A stretch of DNA of 64,000 nucleotides from DATKNA01 sp963755755 (lineage in GTDB: Bacteria; Actinomycetota; Actinomycetes; Actinomycetales; Kineosporiaceae): contig CAVWLJ010000003.1 in the NCBI GenBank assembly GCA_963755755.1, positions 62,001-126,000 of the forward strand, read 5' to 3'. Both the position numbers and the translations under genes were made by a program. Positions 19,288 to 28,533 of the stretch are shown here, piece after piece. Within the stretch, counting starts at the first letter, position 1, and the number at the start of each line of letters is the position of its first letter. The notes under the pieces were generated by a model, which saw only the letters and a program-made list of their open reading frames with translations, was not told where the DNA came from and did not search any database.

Positions 19288-20421
19288 TCAGGTCCGCGGG
19301 CGCCGCGGGCCACGGTTCCCGTTCGCCGGGCGGCGCCGGACGCCGACGGCCGCGACGGTGAGCGCGACGACGGCGGCGAGCCCGGCGATCGCGCCGCCGG
19401 TCAGCGCGCCGACCCGGAGCAAGCCGCCGTCCGCACCGTCCGGCGCCACGGCCGGCGCGGGATGCGAGGACGCGCTGGGCGTCCTCGACGGCCGCGTCGC
19501 CGCCGGGCTCGGGGTCGCGGGCGGCGGCCCGAGGAGCGCCCGGATGTCGTCCGGGAGTGGCACGCGGAGCACGGCCTGGTCGCTCCCCTCGCTGGAGAGG
19601 AGCACCGACCGGCCGTCCGGCTCCAGGGTGAGTCCTTCGCCCTGCTGCTGGGAGGGCAGCCCGGCGGTGGCGCGGGGCGTCAGGAAGCGGCCGCCGGGGT
19701 CGACGGGGAACGGGTCGAACGCGGCGAGGTCGCCGTAGGTCCGCAGCAGCACGGTGCCGTCGGGCGCCACCGTCCCGTCGGTCACGAGCACGAGCGGGAC
19801 CGTGCCGACCGGCACCAGCGTGGCGGACCGTGTGGCGGGCCGGTCGGGCACCGTGCCGTCCCACGCCGAGGAGGGCACGGCGTACACGGTGCCGGTGAAG
19901 AGACCCTTGCTGACGATCCACATCCGGCGGCGGCTGCTGTCGACGAGCAGCGTCTCGGCGTCCCGCGGTCCGTCCGGATAGCGCAGCCGCAGGCGCAGGC
20001 GCGCGGGCTCGACGTCCGTGCCCAGCCGGGCCGGTTCCGGGACGACGTCCACCTCTACGGACGGCCGCTGGGCCTGGTTGTCCCCGATGTCGGCCGCCGC
20101 GAGCCAGGCGCGGCCGGCCGGATCGCGGAACGCGGCCATCGCCTCCCAGTCGACGTCCGGCACGCCCGTGATGCGCACCGTGCCGGTGACCCGGCCCGAG
20201 GGCGCCAGGGCGAAGAGCAGCGGAGGGTTGCCGGAGTCGTCGTGGGTCCAGAGCACGCCCGCATGCGTCGGGCTGACCGCGAGCCCGGACGACTCGGTGA
20301 TCCGCGGATCGCCGACCCGCCGGTCGACGGCCGGGCCGGCGGCAGCCGCCGGCGGCGCGAGCAGGAGGAGCGCGGACGCCGAGAACGCGAGCAGAGCGGC
20401 GGCGACGGGGGCGGGCCTCAC
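19288..20421 (-). CDS. Secreted, C-terminally anchored beta-propeller-like protein
   Basis: A 377-residue exported protein without an assigned function. Signal peptide at residues 1-27 (LLAFSASALLLLAPPAAAAG); then a repeated-strand domain with ITESSGLAVSPTHAGVLWTH, WEAMAAFRDPAG and AAADIGDNQAQRPSV, in which the GDN motif resembles calcium-binding propeller or phytase-like proteins; a Pro/Ser/Thr-rich linker; and one transmembrane helix near residues 335-360 with an Arg-rich cytoplasmic tail. The GTG start (20419-20421) lies within one copy of a 56-bp duplication of the preceding gene's end. Confidence 0.7.
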   Translation of the reverse strand: MRPAPVAAALLAFSASALLLLAPPAAAAGPAVDRRVGDPRITESSGLAVSPTHAGVLWTHDDSGNPPLLFALAPSGRVTGTVRITGVPDVDWEAMAAFRDPAGRAWLAAADIGDNQAQRPSVEVDVVPEPARLGTDVEPARLRLRLRYPDGPRDAETLLVDSSRRRMWIVSKGLFTGTVYAVPSSAWDGTVPDRPATRSATLVPVGTVPLVLVTDGTVAPDGTVLLRTYGDLAAFDPFPVDPGGRFLTPRATAGLPSQQQGEGLTLEPDGRSVLLSSEGSDQAVLRVPLPDDIRALLGPPPATPSPAATRPSRTPSASSHPAPAVAPDGADGGLLRVGALTGGAIAGLAAVVALTVAAVGVRRRPANGNRGPRRPRT

Positions 20422-20526
20422 TACCGGGCGCCGGCGGGCAGCGGCAGCACGCCGTCGAGCCGGTCGGCGAGCCTCACTGCCGGTCGCCAGCGGCCAGGGG
20501 CAGCACCCCCTGCAGCCGGTCGCTGA
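20415..20526. repeat. Imperfect 56-bp tandem duplication at a gene junction
   Basis: Copies at 20415-20470 and 20471-20526 match at 45 of 56 positions by direct comparison. On the minus strand the first copy encodes the last codons and TGA of the methyltransferase (DRLQGVLPLAAGDRQ); the second encodes a matching tail in the shifted frame (DRLDGVLPLPAGAR) and carries the GTG start of the secreted protein gene. Confidence 0.8.
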
Positions 20527-21689
20527 GGGCGGGCCGCACGTGCCAGGCGGCGGCCAGCTCGGCGTGCTCCGCGAGCAGCGCCTCGTCGGGCGGCCCGCCC
20601 CAGCGGTCCCGGTGCTCGGCGCGGAGCAGGGCGTTGCGCGGGGTGTGCCTCGAATCCACGAACTCGACGACGTCGACGCGGTAGCCGGCCAGGCGCAGCA
20701 GCTGCGACCGGAATGTGTCGGTGAGCACGTCGGCGAACCGCTCCCGCAGGATCGGGTGCCGGACGAGCGCGGCGTGCGGCTCCGGCGGGGTCAGCCCGGC
20801 CGCGCGGGCCTCGTCGAGCTGGCGCTGCACGTCGTGGTGACAGCAGGGGGCGGCCAGGACGACCGGCGCCCGCCAGTCGACGGCCCGCGCCAGCGCGTCG
20901 TCCGTCGCCGTGTCGCAGGCGTGCAGGGCCAGGACGACGTCGACGGCCCCGCCGGGGTCCGCCGCCTCGATCGTGCCGACGGCGAACGTGAGGCCCTCGA
21001 GGCCGAGCTGGGTGGCGAGCGTGGTGTTCCGGTCGACGAGATCGGGCCGGACGTCGACGCCGAGCGTCCGCACGCCGTTCGGCAGCCGGCCGGCGAGGTA
21101 ACGGTGGGCGGCGAAGGTCAGGTAGGCGTTGCCGCAGCCGAGATCCACGACGCGCAGCGGCCGGTCCTCCGCGCGGGCACGCTCGATCGGTGCGACCGGT
21201 GACGGCCACGAGCTGCCGGAGGAAGGCGTCGACCTGGCGGCGCTTGTCCGCGTCCGCCCCGAGGGCCCCGAACAGGGGGTCGCCGGGGTCGAGCAGGTGG
21301 TGCTTGGCGCGGTCGTGCGCGTCGTCCGCGACCGGTCGGTCCGACGCCGTCCGGTGCACCTGCGCGTCACCGCTCTTCGTGACCCGCAGCTGGATCACCT
21401 CCTCGCGCGTCTCCACGTGCCAATTGGCGAACGGCTCGGCGAGCAGCGCGTCGACGGCGCGTCCGGCGTCCGGGCCGGGCGCGTGGTTCGCCGTCGTCGG
21501 CACCCGGCCGTCCGTCGTGGTTACCTGCAGGTGCAGGCCCGTCTTGAGCCGCACCGGCCGGAGCTCGGCCCGCACCACCGAGGGCTGCGTCCCGCGCCGC
21601 CTGCCGGCGGCCACCGCCCGGACCAGGCGTTCGGGGTCGACGACCAGCGCGCGCAGCCGCGCGAGGGCGGGCTCGAGGGGTTCCGGCAC
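20474..21689 (-). CDS. Class I SAM-dependent methyltransferase, frameshifted
   Basis: Methyltransferase of about 405 residues, substrate unknown, possibly RNA. The N-terminal region (VVRAELRPVRLKTGLHLQVT, RVTKSGDAQVHRT, AKHHLLDPGDPLFGALG) is followed by the SAM fold: VVDLGCGNAYLTFAAH, GVDVRPDLVDRN, VVLALHACDTATDDAL and the cysteine/histidine motif APCCHHDVQRQL, a pattern seen in the METTL25-like group (Methyltransf_32). A one-base change near 21190 joins the two halves. GTG at 21689 has GGAGGA upstream. The gene end is duplicated in tandem. Confidence 0.8.
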
Positions 21690-21853
21690 GGGTCCATCCT
21701 CCCCCGGACCGCGGTCCCGGCTCGGGCCGCGGTCCACCCGCGGCGGCGGCGAACCGATCGGTAACAGCGGCGCAACGGCAGATCCTTTCCGCCGGCTCCC
21801 GACCCCGCTACGCTGCGCGCGACCGCACTCCTCTCCGACCCGAGGATGGTTCC

Positions 21854-23272
21854 GTGGCCACCGAGACCGGCGCAACGCCGTCCATCCCCGCCGAGATCCG
21901 GGAAGGCGAGTACGGCGACCGCGTCGTCGCCGTCGAGCCCGGCGGCGCGGAGTTCATCCCCCTCGACGAGCGGCACGGCCGTCCGCTGTCGCTGTTCTGG
22001 ACGTGGATGTCGCCCAACCTCGAGTTCGCCACCGTCTTCGTCGGCGTGCTCGCGATCGTCGCCTTCGGCCAGACGTTCTGGCAGGCGACACTGGCCATCG
22101 TGCTCGGCACCGCGCTGGGCGCACTCTCGCACGGGCTGCTCGGCACGCGAGGGCCGTGGTTGGGGGTCCCGCAGATGATCCAGTCGCGGATCCCGTTCGG
22201 GTTCCGTGGCAACATCCTGCCGGCCGGCCTGAACTCCGTCACGGCGGGTATCGGCTGGTTCGCCGTGAACAGCGTGAGCGGCACCCTGGCGCTGAACACG
22301 CTGACGTCGTTGCCGAAGTGGCTCTGCCTGGTCGTCGTCGTGGCGGCCCAGATCACCATTGCCTACCTCGGGCACAACTTCCTGCACGCCTTCGAGCGCG
22401 TCGCGTTCCCCCTGCTCGCCGTCGCCTTCGTGCTGGCGACGGTCGTCATCGTGGGCAAGGCGCACCCGTCGGCGGCGGCCGGCGGCGGCGGCATCGGCGG
22501 ATTCCTGATCACCCTGGGGGCGACGTTCGGCTACGCGGCCGGGTGGAACCCCTATGCGAGCGACTACACCCGCTACTTCCGGCGAGACGTGGACAAGCGG
22601 GCCACCTTCGTCTGGGCCGCGCTGGGTGTCTTCGTCTCGTGCGTCGTGCTCGAAGTCGTCGGAGCGCTCTCGGCGACCGTCGCGGCGCCGCAGGACGCCA
22701 CTCCCACCGGCGCCTTCACCTTCAGCATGCCGACCCTGATCGCCGACCTCGTGCTGCTCGCGATCACCATCGGCGCGATCTCCGCGAACGCGATCAACAT
22801 CTACTCCGGCACCCTCTCGTTCCTCGCCCTGGGGTTCCGGCTGTCGCTGACGCTGCGCCGGGCCATCGTCTCCGTCGTCTTCGGCGCCATCGGTTTCGTG
22901 CTCGCCTACACCAGCCTCGAGGACCCCAGCCGGTACGAGAACTTCCTGCTGATCATCGCGTACTGGATCGGCCCGTGGCTCGGCGTGGTGTTCACCGACT
23001 GGTACCTGCGCCGACGGCACCGCGTGGACGGCTTCCTCTTCGACGCGAGGCACAACCCGTGGGCGGGCTGGGTCTCCATGTTCGTCGCGGGTGCGGTCTC
23101 GATCCTGCTGTTCTCCAACCAGCAGCAGTTCGTCGGGTACGTGGCCCGCACGAACTCCTCGCTCGGTGACATCGCCTTCGAGGTCGGCTTCCTGCTGGCG
23201 GCGGCGCTCTACGCCACGCTCTTCCGCGTCCAGCGCGACCGCACCGACGAGGCCCTCGCCCTCCCGGGCTGA
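21854..23272 (+). CDS. NCS1 family permease (cytosine/purine type)
   Basis: Membrane transporter of 472 residues with about 12 hydrophobic helices, of the nucleobase-cation symport 1 family. Hallmarks: FWTWMSPNLEFATVFVGVLA, GVPQMIQSRIPFGFRGNILP, ATFGYAAGWNPYASDYTRYF and AITIGAISANAINIYSGTLS. GTG start at 21854. A TACGCT at 21809-21814 is the probable -10. Substrate likely a nucleobase or related heterocycle; the codA gene about 0.8 kb downstream on the other strand supports cytosine or an analogue. Confidence 0.87.
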   Translation: MATETGATPSIPAEIREGEYGDRVVAVEPGGAEFIPLDERHGRPLSLFWTWMSPNLEFATVFVGVLAIVAFGQTFWQATLAIVLGTALGALSHGLLGTRGPWLGVPQMIQSRIPFGFRGNILPAGLNSVTAGIGWFAVNSVSGTLALNTLTSLPKWLCLVVVVAAQITIAYLGHNFLHAFERVAFPLLAVAFVLATVVIVGKAHPSAAAGGGGIGGFLITLGATFGYAAGWNPYASDYTRYFRRDVDKRATFVWAALGVFVSCVVLEVVGALSATVAAPQDATPTGAFTFSMPTLIADLVLLAITIGAISANAINIYSGTLSFLALGFRLSLTLRRAIVSVVFGAIGFVLAYTSLEDPSRYENFLLIIAYWIGPWLGVVFTDWYLRRRHRVDGFLFDARHNPWAGWVSMFVAGAVSILLFSNQQQFVGYVARTNSSLGDIAFEVGFLLAAALYATLFRVQRDRTDEALALPG

Positions 23273-23298
23273 CCGCTCCGTTCCCCCCGAGTCCCTTC

Positions 23299-23979
23299 AT
23301 GCGATCCGATCCGCCGGGCCCGGCCGTGCTCGTCTTCTCCCGCACGACCGGGTTCCGGCACGACTCGATCCCCGCCGCCGTGAGCGCGATCCAGGAGCTG
23401 GGAACGGCGGCCGGCTTCGCCGTGCACCCCACGGAGGACCCCGCCGCGTTCAGCCCGGCGAACCTGAGCCGGTACGCCGTCGTGGTCTGGGCGCTGACCA
23501 GCGGGGACGTGCTGGACGACGACGGGCGGGCGGCCTTCGAGGCGTACATCGCGGACGGCGGTGGCTACGTCGGCGTCCACGCCGCCGCGGACACCGAGTA
23601 CGGCTGGCCGTGGTACGGGGGGCTCGTCGGCGCCTGGTTCCGGTCGCATCCGGTGCCGCAGCAGGCGGTCGTGCGGATCGAGGACGGCACCCACGCCGCG
23701 ACCGCGCACCTGCCGACCCGCTGGACGCGGTTCGACGAGTGGTACGACTACCGGACGAACCCGCGCCCGGGCGTGCACGTGCTCGCGACCGTCGACGAGT
23801 CCACGTACGACGGCGGGGGCATGGGCGCGGACCACCCGATCGCCTGGTGCCACACCTACGGCGGCGGCCGTGCCTTCTACACCGGGATGGGCCACACCGA
23901 CGAGTCGTACGACGAGCCGGACTTCCGCGCCCACCTGCTCGGCGGCATCCGCTGGGCCGCCGACCCCACCCTGCGCTGA
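23299..23979 (+). CDS. ThuA domain protein
   Basis: A 226-residue ThuA-like protein with a glutamine-amidotransferase-like fold; members are tied to sugar or trehalose utilisation but the reaction is not defined. Signature parts: VLVFSRTTGFRHDSIPAAV, YVGVHAAADTEYGWPWYGGL, GADHPIAWCHTYGGGRAFYT and GMGHTDESY. Starts 27 bases after the permease stop, so probably co-transcribed. Its TGA stop (23977-23979) is part of the long palindromic element. Confidence 0.85.
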   Translation: MRSDPPGPAVLVFSRTTGFRHDSIPAAVSAIQELGTAAGFAVHPTEDPAAFSPANLSRYAVVVWALTSGDVLDDDGRAAFEAYIADGGGYVGVHAAADTEYGWPWYGGLVGAWFRSHPVPQQAVVRIEDGTHAATAHLPTRWTRFDEWYDYRTNPRPGVHVLATVDESTYDGGGMGADHPIAWCHTYGGGRAFYTGMGHTDESYDEPDFRAHLLGGIRWAADPTLR

Positions 23980-24045
23980 TCATGCAATCCGCGTTGATCT
24001 GTGTCCCGTCGGTTACAGATCAACGCGGATTGCATGATCAGCGCA
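23972..24045. repeat. Palindromic element, copy 1 (31-bp perfect arms)
   Basis: Arms 23972-24002 and 24015-24045 are perfect inverted complements (31 bp) around a 12-base loop. The core TGATCATGCAATCCGCG is shared with the element at 60148-60218. It overlaps the end of the ThuA gene and stops 3 bases before the end of codA, so it may terminate both transcripts. The length and recurrence suggest a dispersed REP-like or MITE-like element. Confidence 0.9.
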
Positions 24046-24048
24046 AAG

Positions 24049-25332
24049 TCATGTGGTGGGGCGGAGGAAGGTGACCTCGCGGGTCTCGCCGAAGGTCGTC
24101 ACGGTCGTGGTCGCCGGCCGGGTGCGGGCGACGACGACGCCGTCGCGCAGCACGAGGAACCGCGGCGTCACCCGGCGCAGCGCGTCCTCCGGGGTCGGCG
24201 CGTCGAAGACGACGAGGCTCGCCGGGCCGCCGACCCGGACGCCGCCGGCGTCGACGCCGAGCGCCCGCGCCGGGTTGAGCGTGATCATCTCGAGGAGGTA
24301 CGGCAGCTCCGTCGCGCCGCTCATGTGCCCGAAGTGCGCGAGGACGAAGGCCGCCTGGGCCGGGTCGCCGTAGCCGAGCGGGTACCACGGGTCCATGACG
24401 GAGTCGTGGCCGATCGCGACGTTCACGCCGGCGGCGACGAGCTCCTTGACCCGGGTGTGCCCGCGCCGGATCGGCCCGGTGTCGAACCGGCCCTGCAGCA
24501 CCGAGTTGTCCAGGGGGTTGGTCACCATGTTCAGGCCGGCGCGGGCGATGTTGGTGATCAGCCGGCTGGCGTAGGCGTTGTTGTACGAGTGCATCGCGGT
24601 GGTGTGGCTGGCGGTCACCCGGCCGCGCATCCGGCGCCGGATCGTCTCCGCGACCATGACCTCGACGAACCGGGAGTGGTCGTCGTCCGTCTCGTCGCAG
24701 TGGATGTCCACGAGCAGCCCGTAGTCGTCGGCGAGGGCGAACGCGAACCGCACCGATTCCACGCCGTCCTCGCGGGTGAGCTCGAAGTGCGGGATCGCGC
24801 CGACGGCGTCCGCGCCGTGCTCGACGGCGCGACGCATCAGGGCCTCGCCGCCCTCGTACCCGTAGATCCCCTGCTGCGGGAACGCGACGAGCTGGAGGTC
24901 GACGACGCCGCGGAACTCCTCCCGCAGTGCGGTCAGCGCGTTGAACGCGCGGAACGTCGCGTCGCACACGTCGACATGGCTGCGGACCGTCTGCACCCCG
25001 TTCGCGAGCTGCCACAGCAGCACCTCCCGGGCGCGGGCCTGGACGTCCTCCTCGGTGAGCGTCGCCACCCGTTCCGCCCAGACCGCGATCCCCTCGAAGA
25101 GCGACCCGCTGGCGTTCGCCCGCGGCTGGCCGACGGTGAGGACGGCGTCGAGGTGGATGTGCGGCTCGACGAGCGGCGGCGTCACGAGCCGGCCCTCGAG
25201 GTCGATCACCTCGGCGTCCTGCGCCGCGGCGTCCAGACCGGGGGCCAGGGCGTGCACCCGGCCGTCGGCGACCCCGACGTCGACGACGTCGTCCCGGCCG
25301 AGCAGGCGGGCGTTGCGCAGCAGCAGGTCCAC
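24049..25332 (-). CDS. codA: Cytosine deaminase-like amidohydrolase
   Basis: Metal-dependent deaminase of 427 residues; E. coli CodA turns cytosine into uracil. Metal and catalytic motifs match CodA: VEPHIHLDAVLT, LLVDIHCDETDDDHSRFVE, ASHTTAMHSYNNAYASRL and AIGHDSVMDPWYPLGYGD (the catalytic Asp region). GTG at 25332 is preceded by AGGAGGA, and the upstream Rieske gene stops only 8 bases earlier, so the two are co-translated. An isocytosine, creatinine-like or triazine substrate cannot be excluded. Confidence 0.88.
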   Translation of the reverse strand: MDLLLRNARLLGRDDVVDVGVADGRVHALAPGLDAAAQDAEVIDLEGRLVTPPLVEPHIHLDAVLTVGQPRANASGSLFEGIAVWAERVATLTEEDVQARAREVLLWQLANGVQTVRSHVDVCDATFRAFNALTALREEFRGVVDLQLVAFPQQGIYGYEGGEALMRRAVEHGADAVGAIPHFELTREDGVESVRFAFALADDYGLLVDIHCDETDDDHSRFVEVMVAETIRRRMRGRVTASHTTAMHSYNNAYASRLITNIARAGLNMVTNPLDNSVLQGRFDTGPIRRGHTRVKELVAAGVNVAIGHDSVMDPWYPLGYGDPAQAAFVLAHFGHMSGATELPYLLEMITLNPARALGVDAGGVRVGGPASLVVFDAPTPEDALRRVTPRFLVLRDGVVVARTRPATTTVTTFGETREVTFLRPTT

Positions 25333-25340
25333 GCGTCCTC

Positions 25341-26585
25341 CTAGCCCTCGGTGAAGTGCGCGAGCACGCGGCGCAGCGCGACGCCGCTGCGGTCGGAGCG
25401 TACGTGCAGCTCGTCGCGCAGCCGCAGGGGCAGGCCGCGCACCGTCATGGCGCGCTGCAGCTCCAGGTCCTCGGCGAGGACGGCGACCTCGAACGCGACC
25501 TCCTCGGCCACGACGTCCGGCGGCGGGACCGGCACACCGCCGATGCCGTGCAGCAGCATCTTCGTGTAGATCCGGGTCGACCCGGCGTCCTCGGGCTGCA
25601 GCAGGAAGACGATGGTCTTCACGGCGCCGGCGTCCAGCTCCTCGAGGCGCAGAGACAGCTGGAAGGGCCAGCGGTAGGTGTAGGTGGCGCGGCGGCGCTG
25701 CCGGACGGGCCGGACGCCCGCCGCGACGCCGGGATCCCCCGGGTTGTCGAACCACTGCTCCTGCACGCTGGTCAGTCCGTCCGTGGTGGGCGAGACCTCG
25801 AACGGCTCGACGTAGGTCTGCTCGGCGGCGCCGAAGGTCCCGGCGTGCACGAACGGGAAGTGCGCGACGTCGAGGAAGTTCTCCGCGAGGACCCCGGCCG
25901 GGCTGGCCGAGCGCTCCGGCACGAGCCAGCCCTGGGCGTACAGCGGATCGGCGTCCTCGGGGACGTCGAGCAGCGGGGTGCGCGGCGACTCAGGAGCAGC
26001 GAACACGACACCGAAGCGTTCGGCGACGGCCGCTGGTGGCGGCCCGCTCCCGACCGGGTCGACGCGGACGCCGCCCGGCGCCGTCGCCACGGCGTAGGTC
26101 CGGCCGAGCAGGCGGACGGTCGAGGGCAGCTCGCTTCTGAGCGCGACCGGGTGCCAGCCGGAGCGCAGACCGGCGTCCACGTTCGTCAGCACCTGCTCCT
26201 CCGCCCGCCGGTCAGGGCCGGCGTCGGGGCCGCCGGGAGCGGCCGGGGCGATCCAGATCGTCCCGCCCTCCTCGCGCACTCCCCAGGGCGTCCGCAGCCG
26301 GGCCCGGGGCGGGACGGCTGCATCCGAACCGTTGGACGGGATGACGGCGCACGCGCCGTCCGCTCCGAACTCCCACCCGTGGTACGGACAGCGCAGCCGG
26401 TCGCCCACCCGGGTGCCGTGCACGAGCCGGACCAGGCGGTGCGGGCAGCGGGCCTCGACGACGGCGGCGGGGGCGCCCGGCTCCGGCCGGTAGGCCAGCC
26501 ACCGGACGCCGCCGGCCTCGGCCTCGACGGGCGTCGCGGCGACCGCGTCCGAGGCGGCGAGCGGGAACCAGGCGGCGTCCTGCAT
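25341..26585 (-). CDS. Rieske [2Fe-2S] non-haem iron oxygenase, large subunit
   Basis: Mononuclear-iron oxygenase of 414 residues. The Rieske centre is CPHR then 16 residues on CPYHGW; the catalytic domain has the Fe-binding ENFLDVAHFPFVHAGTFG, placing it with vanillate O-demethylase or choline/pheophorbide-type Rieske enzymes. ATG at 26585; GAGACT lies 6 bases upstream, a weak leaderless pattern. No dedicated ferredoxin or reductase is adjacent. Coupling to codA suggests a ring-modifying step on an N-heterocycle, but this is inference. Confidence 0.85.
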   Translation of the reverse strand: MQDAAWFPLAASDAVAATPVEAEAGGVRWLAYRPEPGAPAAVVEARCPHRLVRLVHGTRVGDRLRCPYHGWEFGADGACAVIPSNGSDAAVPPRARLRTPWGVREEGGTIWIAPAAPGGPDAGPDRRAEEQVLTNVDAGLRSGWHPVALRSELPSTVRLLGRTYAVATAPGGVRVDPVGSGPPPAAVAERFGVVFAAPESPRTPLLDVPEDADPLYAQGWLVPERSASPAGVLAENFLDVAHFPFVHAGTFGAAEQTYVEPFEVSPTTDGLTSVQEQWFDNPGDPGVAAGVRPVRQRRRATYTYRWPFQLSLRLEELDAGAVKTIVFLLQPEDAGSTRIYTKMLLHGIGGVPVPPPDVVAEEVAFEVAVLAEDLELQRAMTVRGLPLRLRDELHVRSDRSGVALRRVLAHFTEG

Positions 26586-26744
26586 GAGGCGAGTCTCGCG
26601 GGCGGGGGGCTCGGGCGTCGAGCGCGTCTCGCCCCGTGGTGCGTGCCGGGCGGGGAGGAGTAGCGGTCCTCGCTCCGGCGTGCTTGGCTTGACCCGCTCG
26701 GGCACGCCCGATTCGTCCCGCACCACCGACGCACGGGAGCGGCC

Positions 26745-28524
26745 ATGACCACGACGTTCGACCGGAGCGCCACCGCGGACCGGCCCTTCGCCGTACCCGT
26801 CGTCCGGGCGAAGACCGGCCCGCGCTGGCTCGCGCTCATCACGACGACCGACCACAAGCTGATCGGCTACATGTACCTGGTCGCGTCCTTCGCGTTCTTC
26901 CTCCTGGCGGGCGTCATGGCCCTGCTCATCCGGGCCGAGCTGTTCAGCCCGGGCCTGCAGATCGTGAACACGAAGGAGGAGTACAACCAGCTCTTCACGA
27001 TGCACGGCACGCTGATGCTGCTGCTCTTCGCGACGCCGACCTTCGCAGGCCTGGCCAACGCGGTCATGCCGTTGCAGATCGGCGCGCCGGACGTGGCGTT
27101 CCCCCGGCTCAACGCGCTGTCGTTCTGGTTCTTCCTCTTCGGCGGGATCATCGCGACGGCCGGGTTCCTCTTCCCCAGCGGGCCGGCAGACTTCGGCTGG
27201 ACGGCCTACACGCCGCTCTCCACCCAGTTGGGGTCCCCCGGATACGGCGGGAACATGTGGGTCGCCGGGCTCGCGCTCGCCGGCTTCGGCACGATCCTCG
27301 GCTCGGTCAACTTCATCGTGACGATCGTCTGCATGCGCGCGCCCGGCATGACCATGTGGCGGATGCCGATCTTCACCTGGAACATCCTGCTCACGTCGGT
27401 GCTCGTCCTCATGGCCTTCCCGCTGCTGGCCGCCGCGCTGCTGGCGCTGCTCGCCGACCGGGTGCTCGGCGCACCGATCTTCCGGGCCGAGGACTACGGG
27501 CCGATCCTGTGGCAGCACCTGTTCTGGTTCTTCGGCCATCCCGAGGTGTACATCATCGCGCTGCCCTTCTTCGGGGTCATCACCGAGGTCATCCCCGTGT
27601 TCTCCGGCAAGCCCGTGTTCGGGTACCGGAGCCTGGTCTTCGCGACGATCGCCATCTCCGGGCTGTCGGTCTCGGTGTGGGCCCACCACATGTACGTCAC
27701 GGGCCAGGTGGCACTGCCGTTCTTCGCGCTCATGACGATGCTCATCGCGATACCCACGGGGATCAAGTTCTTCACGTGGATCGGCACGATGTGGCGCGGT
27801 CAGGTCGTCTTCACCACGTCGATGATGTTCGCGATCGGGTTCCTGATCACGTTCCTCTTCGGCGGCCTCACCGGCGTCATCCTGGCCAGCCCGCCACTGG
27901 ACTTCCACCTCTCCGACAGCTATTTCGTCGTGGCCCACTTCCACTACGTGGTGTTCGGCACGGTCGTGTTCGCCGCTCTTCGCCGGCTTCTACTTCTGGT
28001 GGCCGAAGTGGACCGGCACCATGCTCAACGAGACGCTCGGCAAGATCAACTTCTGGATGCTCTTCATCGGGTTCCACACGACGTTCCTCATCCAGCACTG
28101 GCTGGGCGTCGAGGGCATGCCGCGCCGCTACGCCGACTACCTGCCCGAGGACGGCTTCACGACCTACAACCGGATCTCCACGGTCGGCTCCTTCATCCTC
28201 GGCGCCTCGATGATCCCGTTCCTGGTCAACATCTACGTCACCTGGCGACGCGGGGAGCGCGTCACGGTGGACGATCCGTGGGGTACCGGCCGTTCCCTGG
28301 AGTGGGCCACGAGTTGCCCACCGCCGCGGCACAACTTCGACTCCCTGCCGCGCATCCGCTCCGAGTCCCCCGCCTTCGACCTGCACCACCCGGAGCTCGC
28401 GGCGATGAACCAGGTGTCGCCCCAGGACGACAGCCCAGGCCGCAAGATCTTCGGAGACGCGGAGCGCGGCGAGGATCATGACACCGACGAGTTCGCCCAC
28501 ACCGAGGACAAGCGCGACTCCTGA
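26745..28524 (+). CDS. ctaD: Cytochrome c oxidase subunit I, one frameshift
   Basis: Catalytic haem-copper subunit of the aa3 oxidase. Twelve helices with the haem and copper ligands: [14 protein letters not shown] (haem a His), [16 protein letters not shown] (CuB His and cross-linked Tyr), WAHHMYVTG (CuB His pair) and [16 protein letters not shown] (haem His). One extra G near 27974 breaks the frame; removing it restores [14 protein letters not shown] and then [20 protein letters not shown]. As the gene is normally essential, a sequence error is likely. The hydrophilic tail is typical of actinobacteria. Confidence 0.93.
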
Positions 28525-28533
28525 CGGAGCCGG

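Noticed and set aside
23972..24045. A tRNA, attachment site or integrase target
   Set aside because: No cloverleaf, no CCA end, no integrase or phage gene nearby; the structure is a single long stem.
26586..27944. A minus-strand extension upstream of the Rieske gene
   Set aside because: Antisense to ctaD; consists of Glu/Arg/His-rich sequence. The Rieske protein starts naturally at 26585.
26745..28524. Programmed frameshifting in ctaD
   Set aside because: No slippery heptamer, and an extra single G explains the break. Programmed shifts are not known for ctaD.
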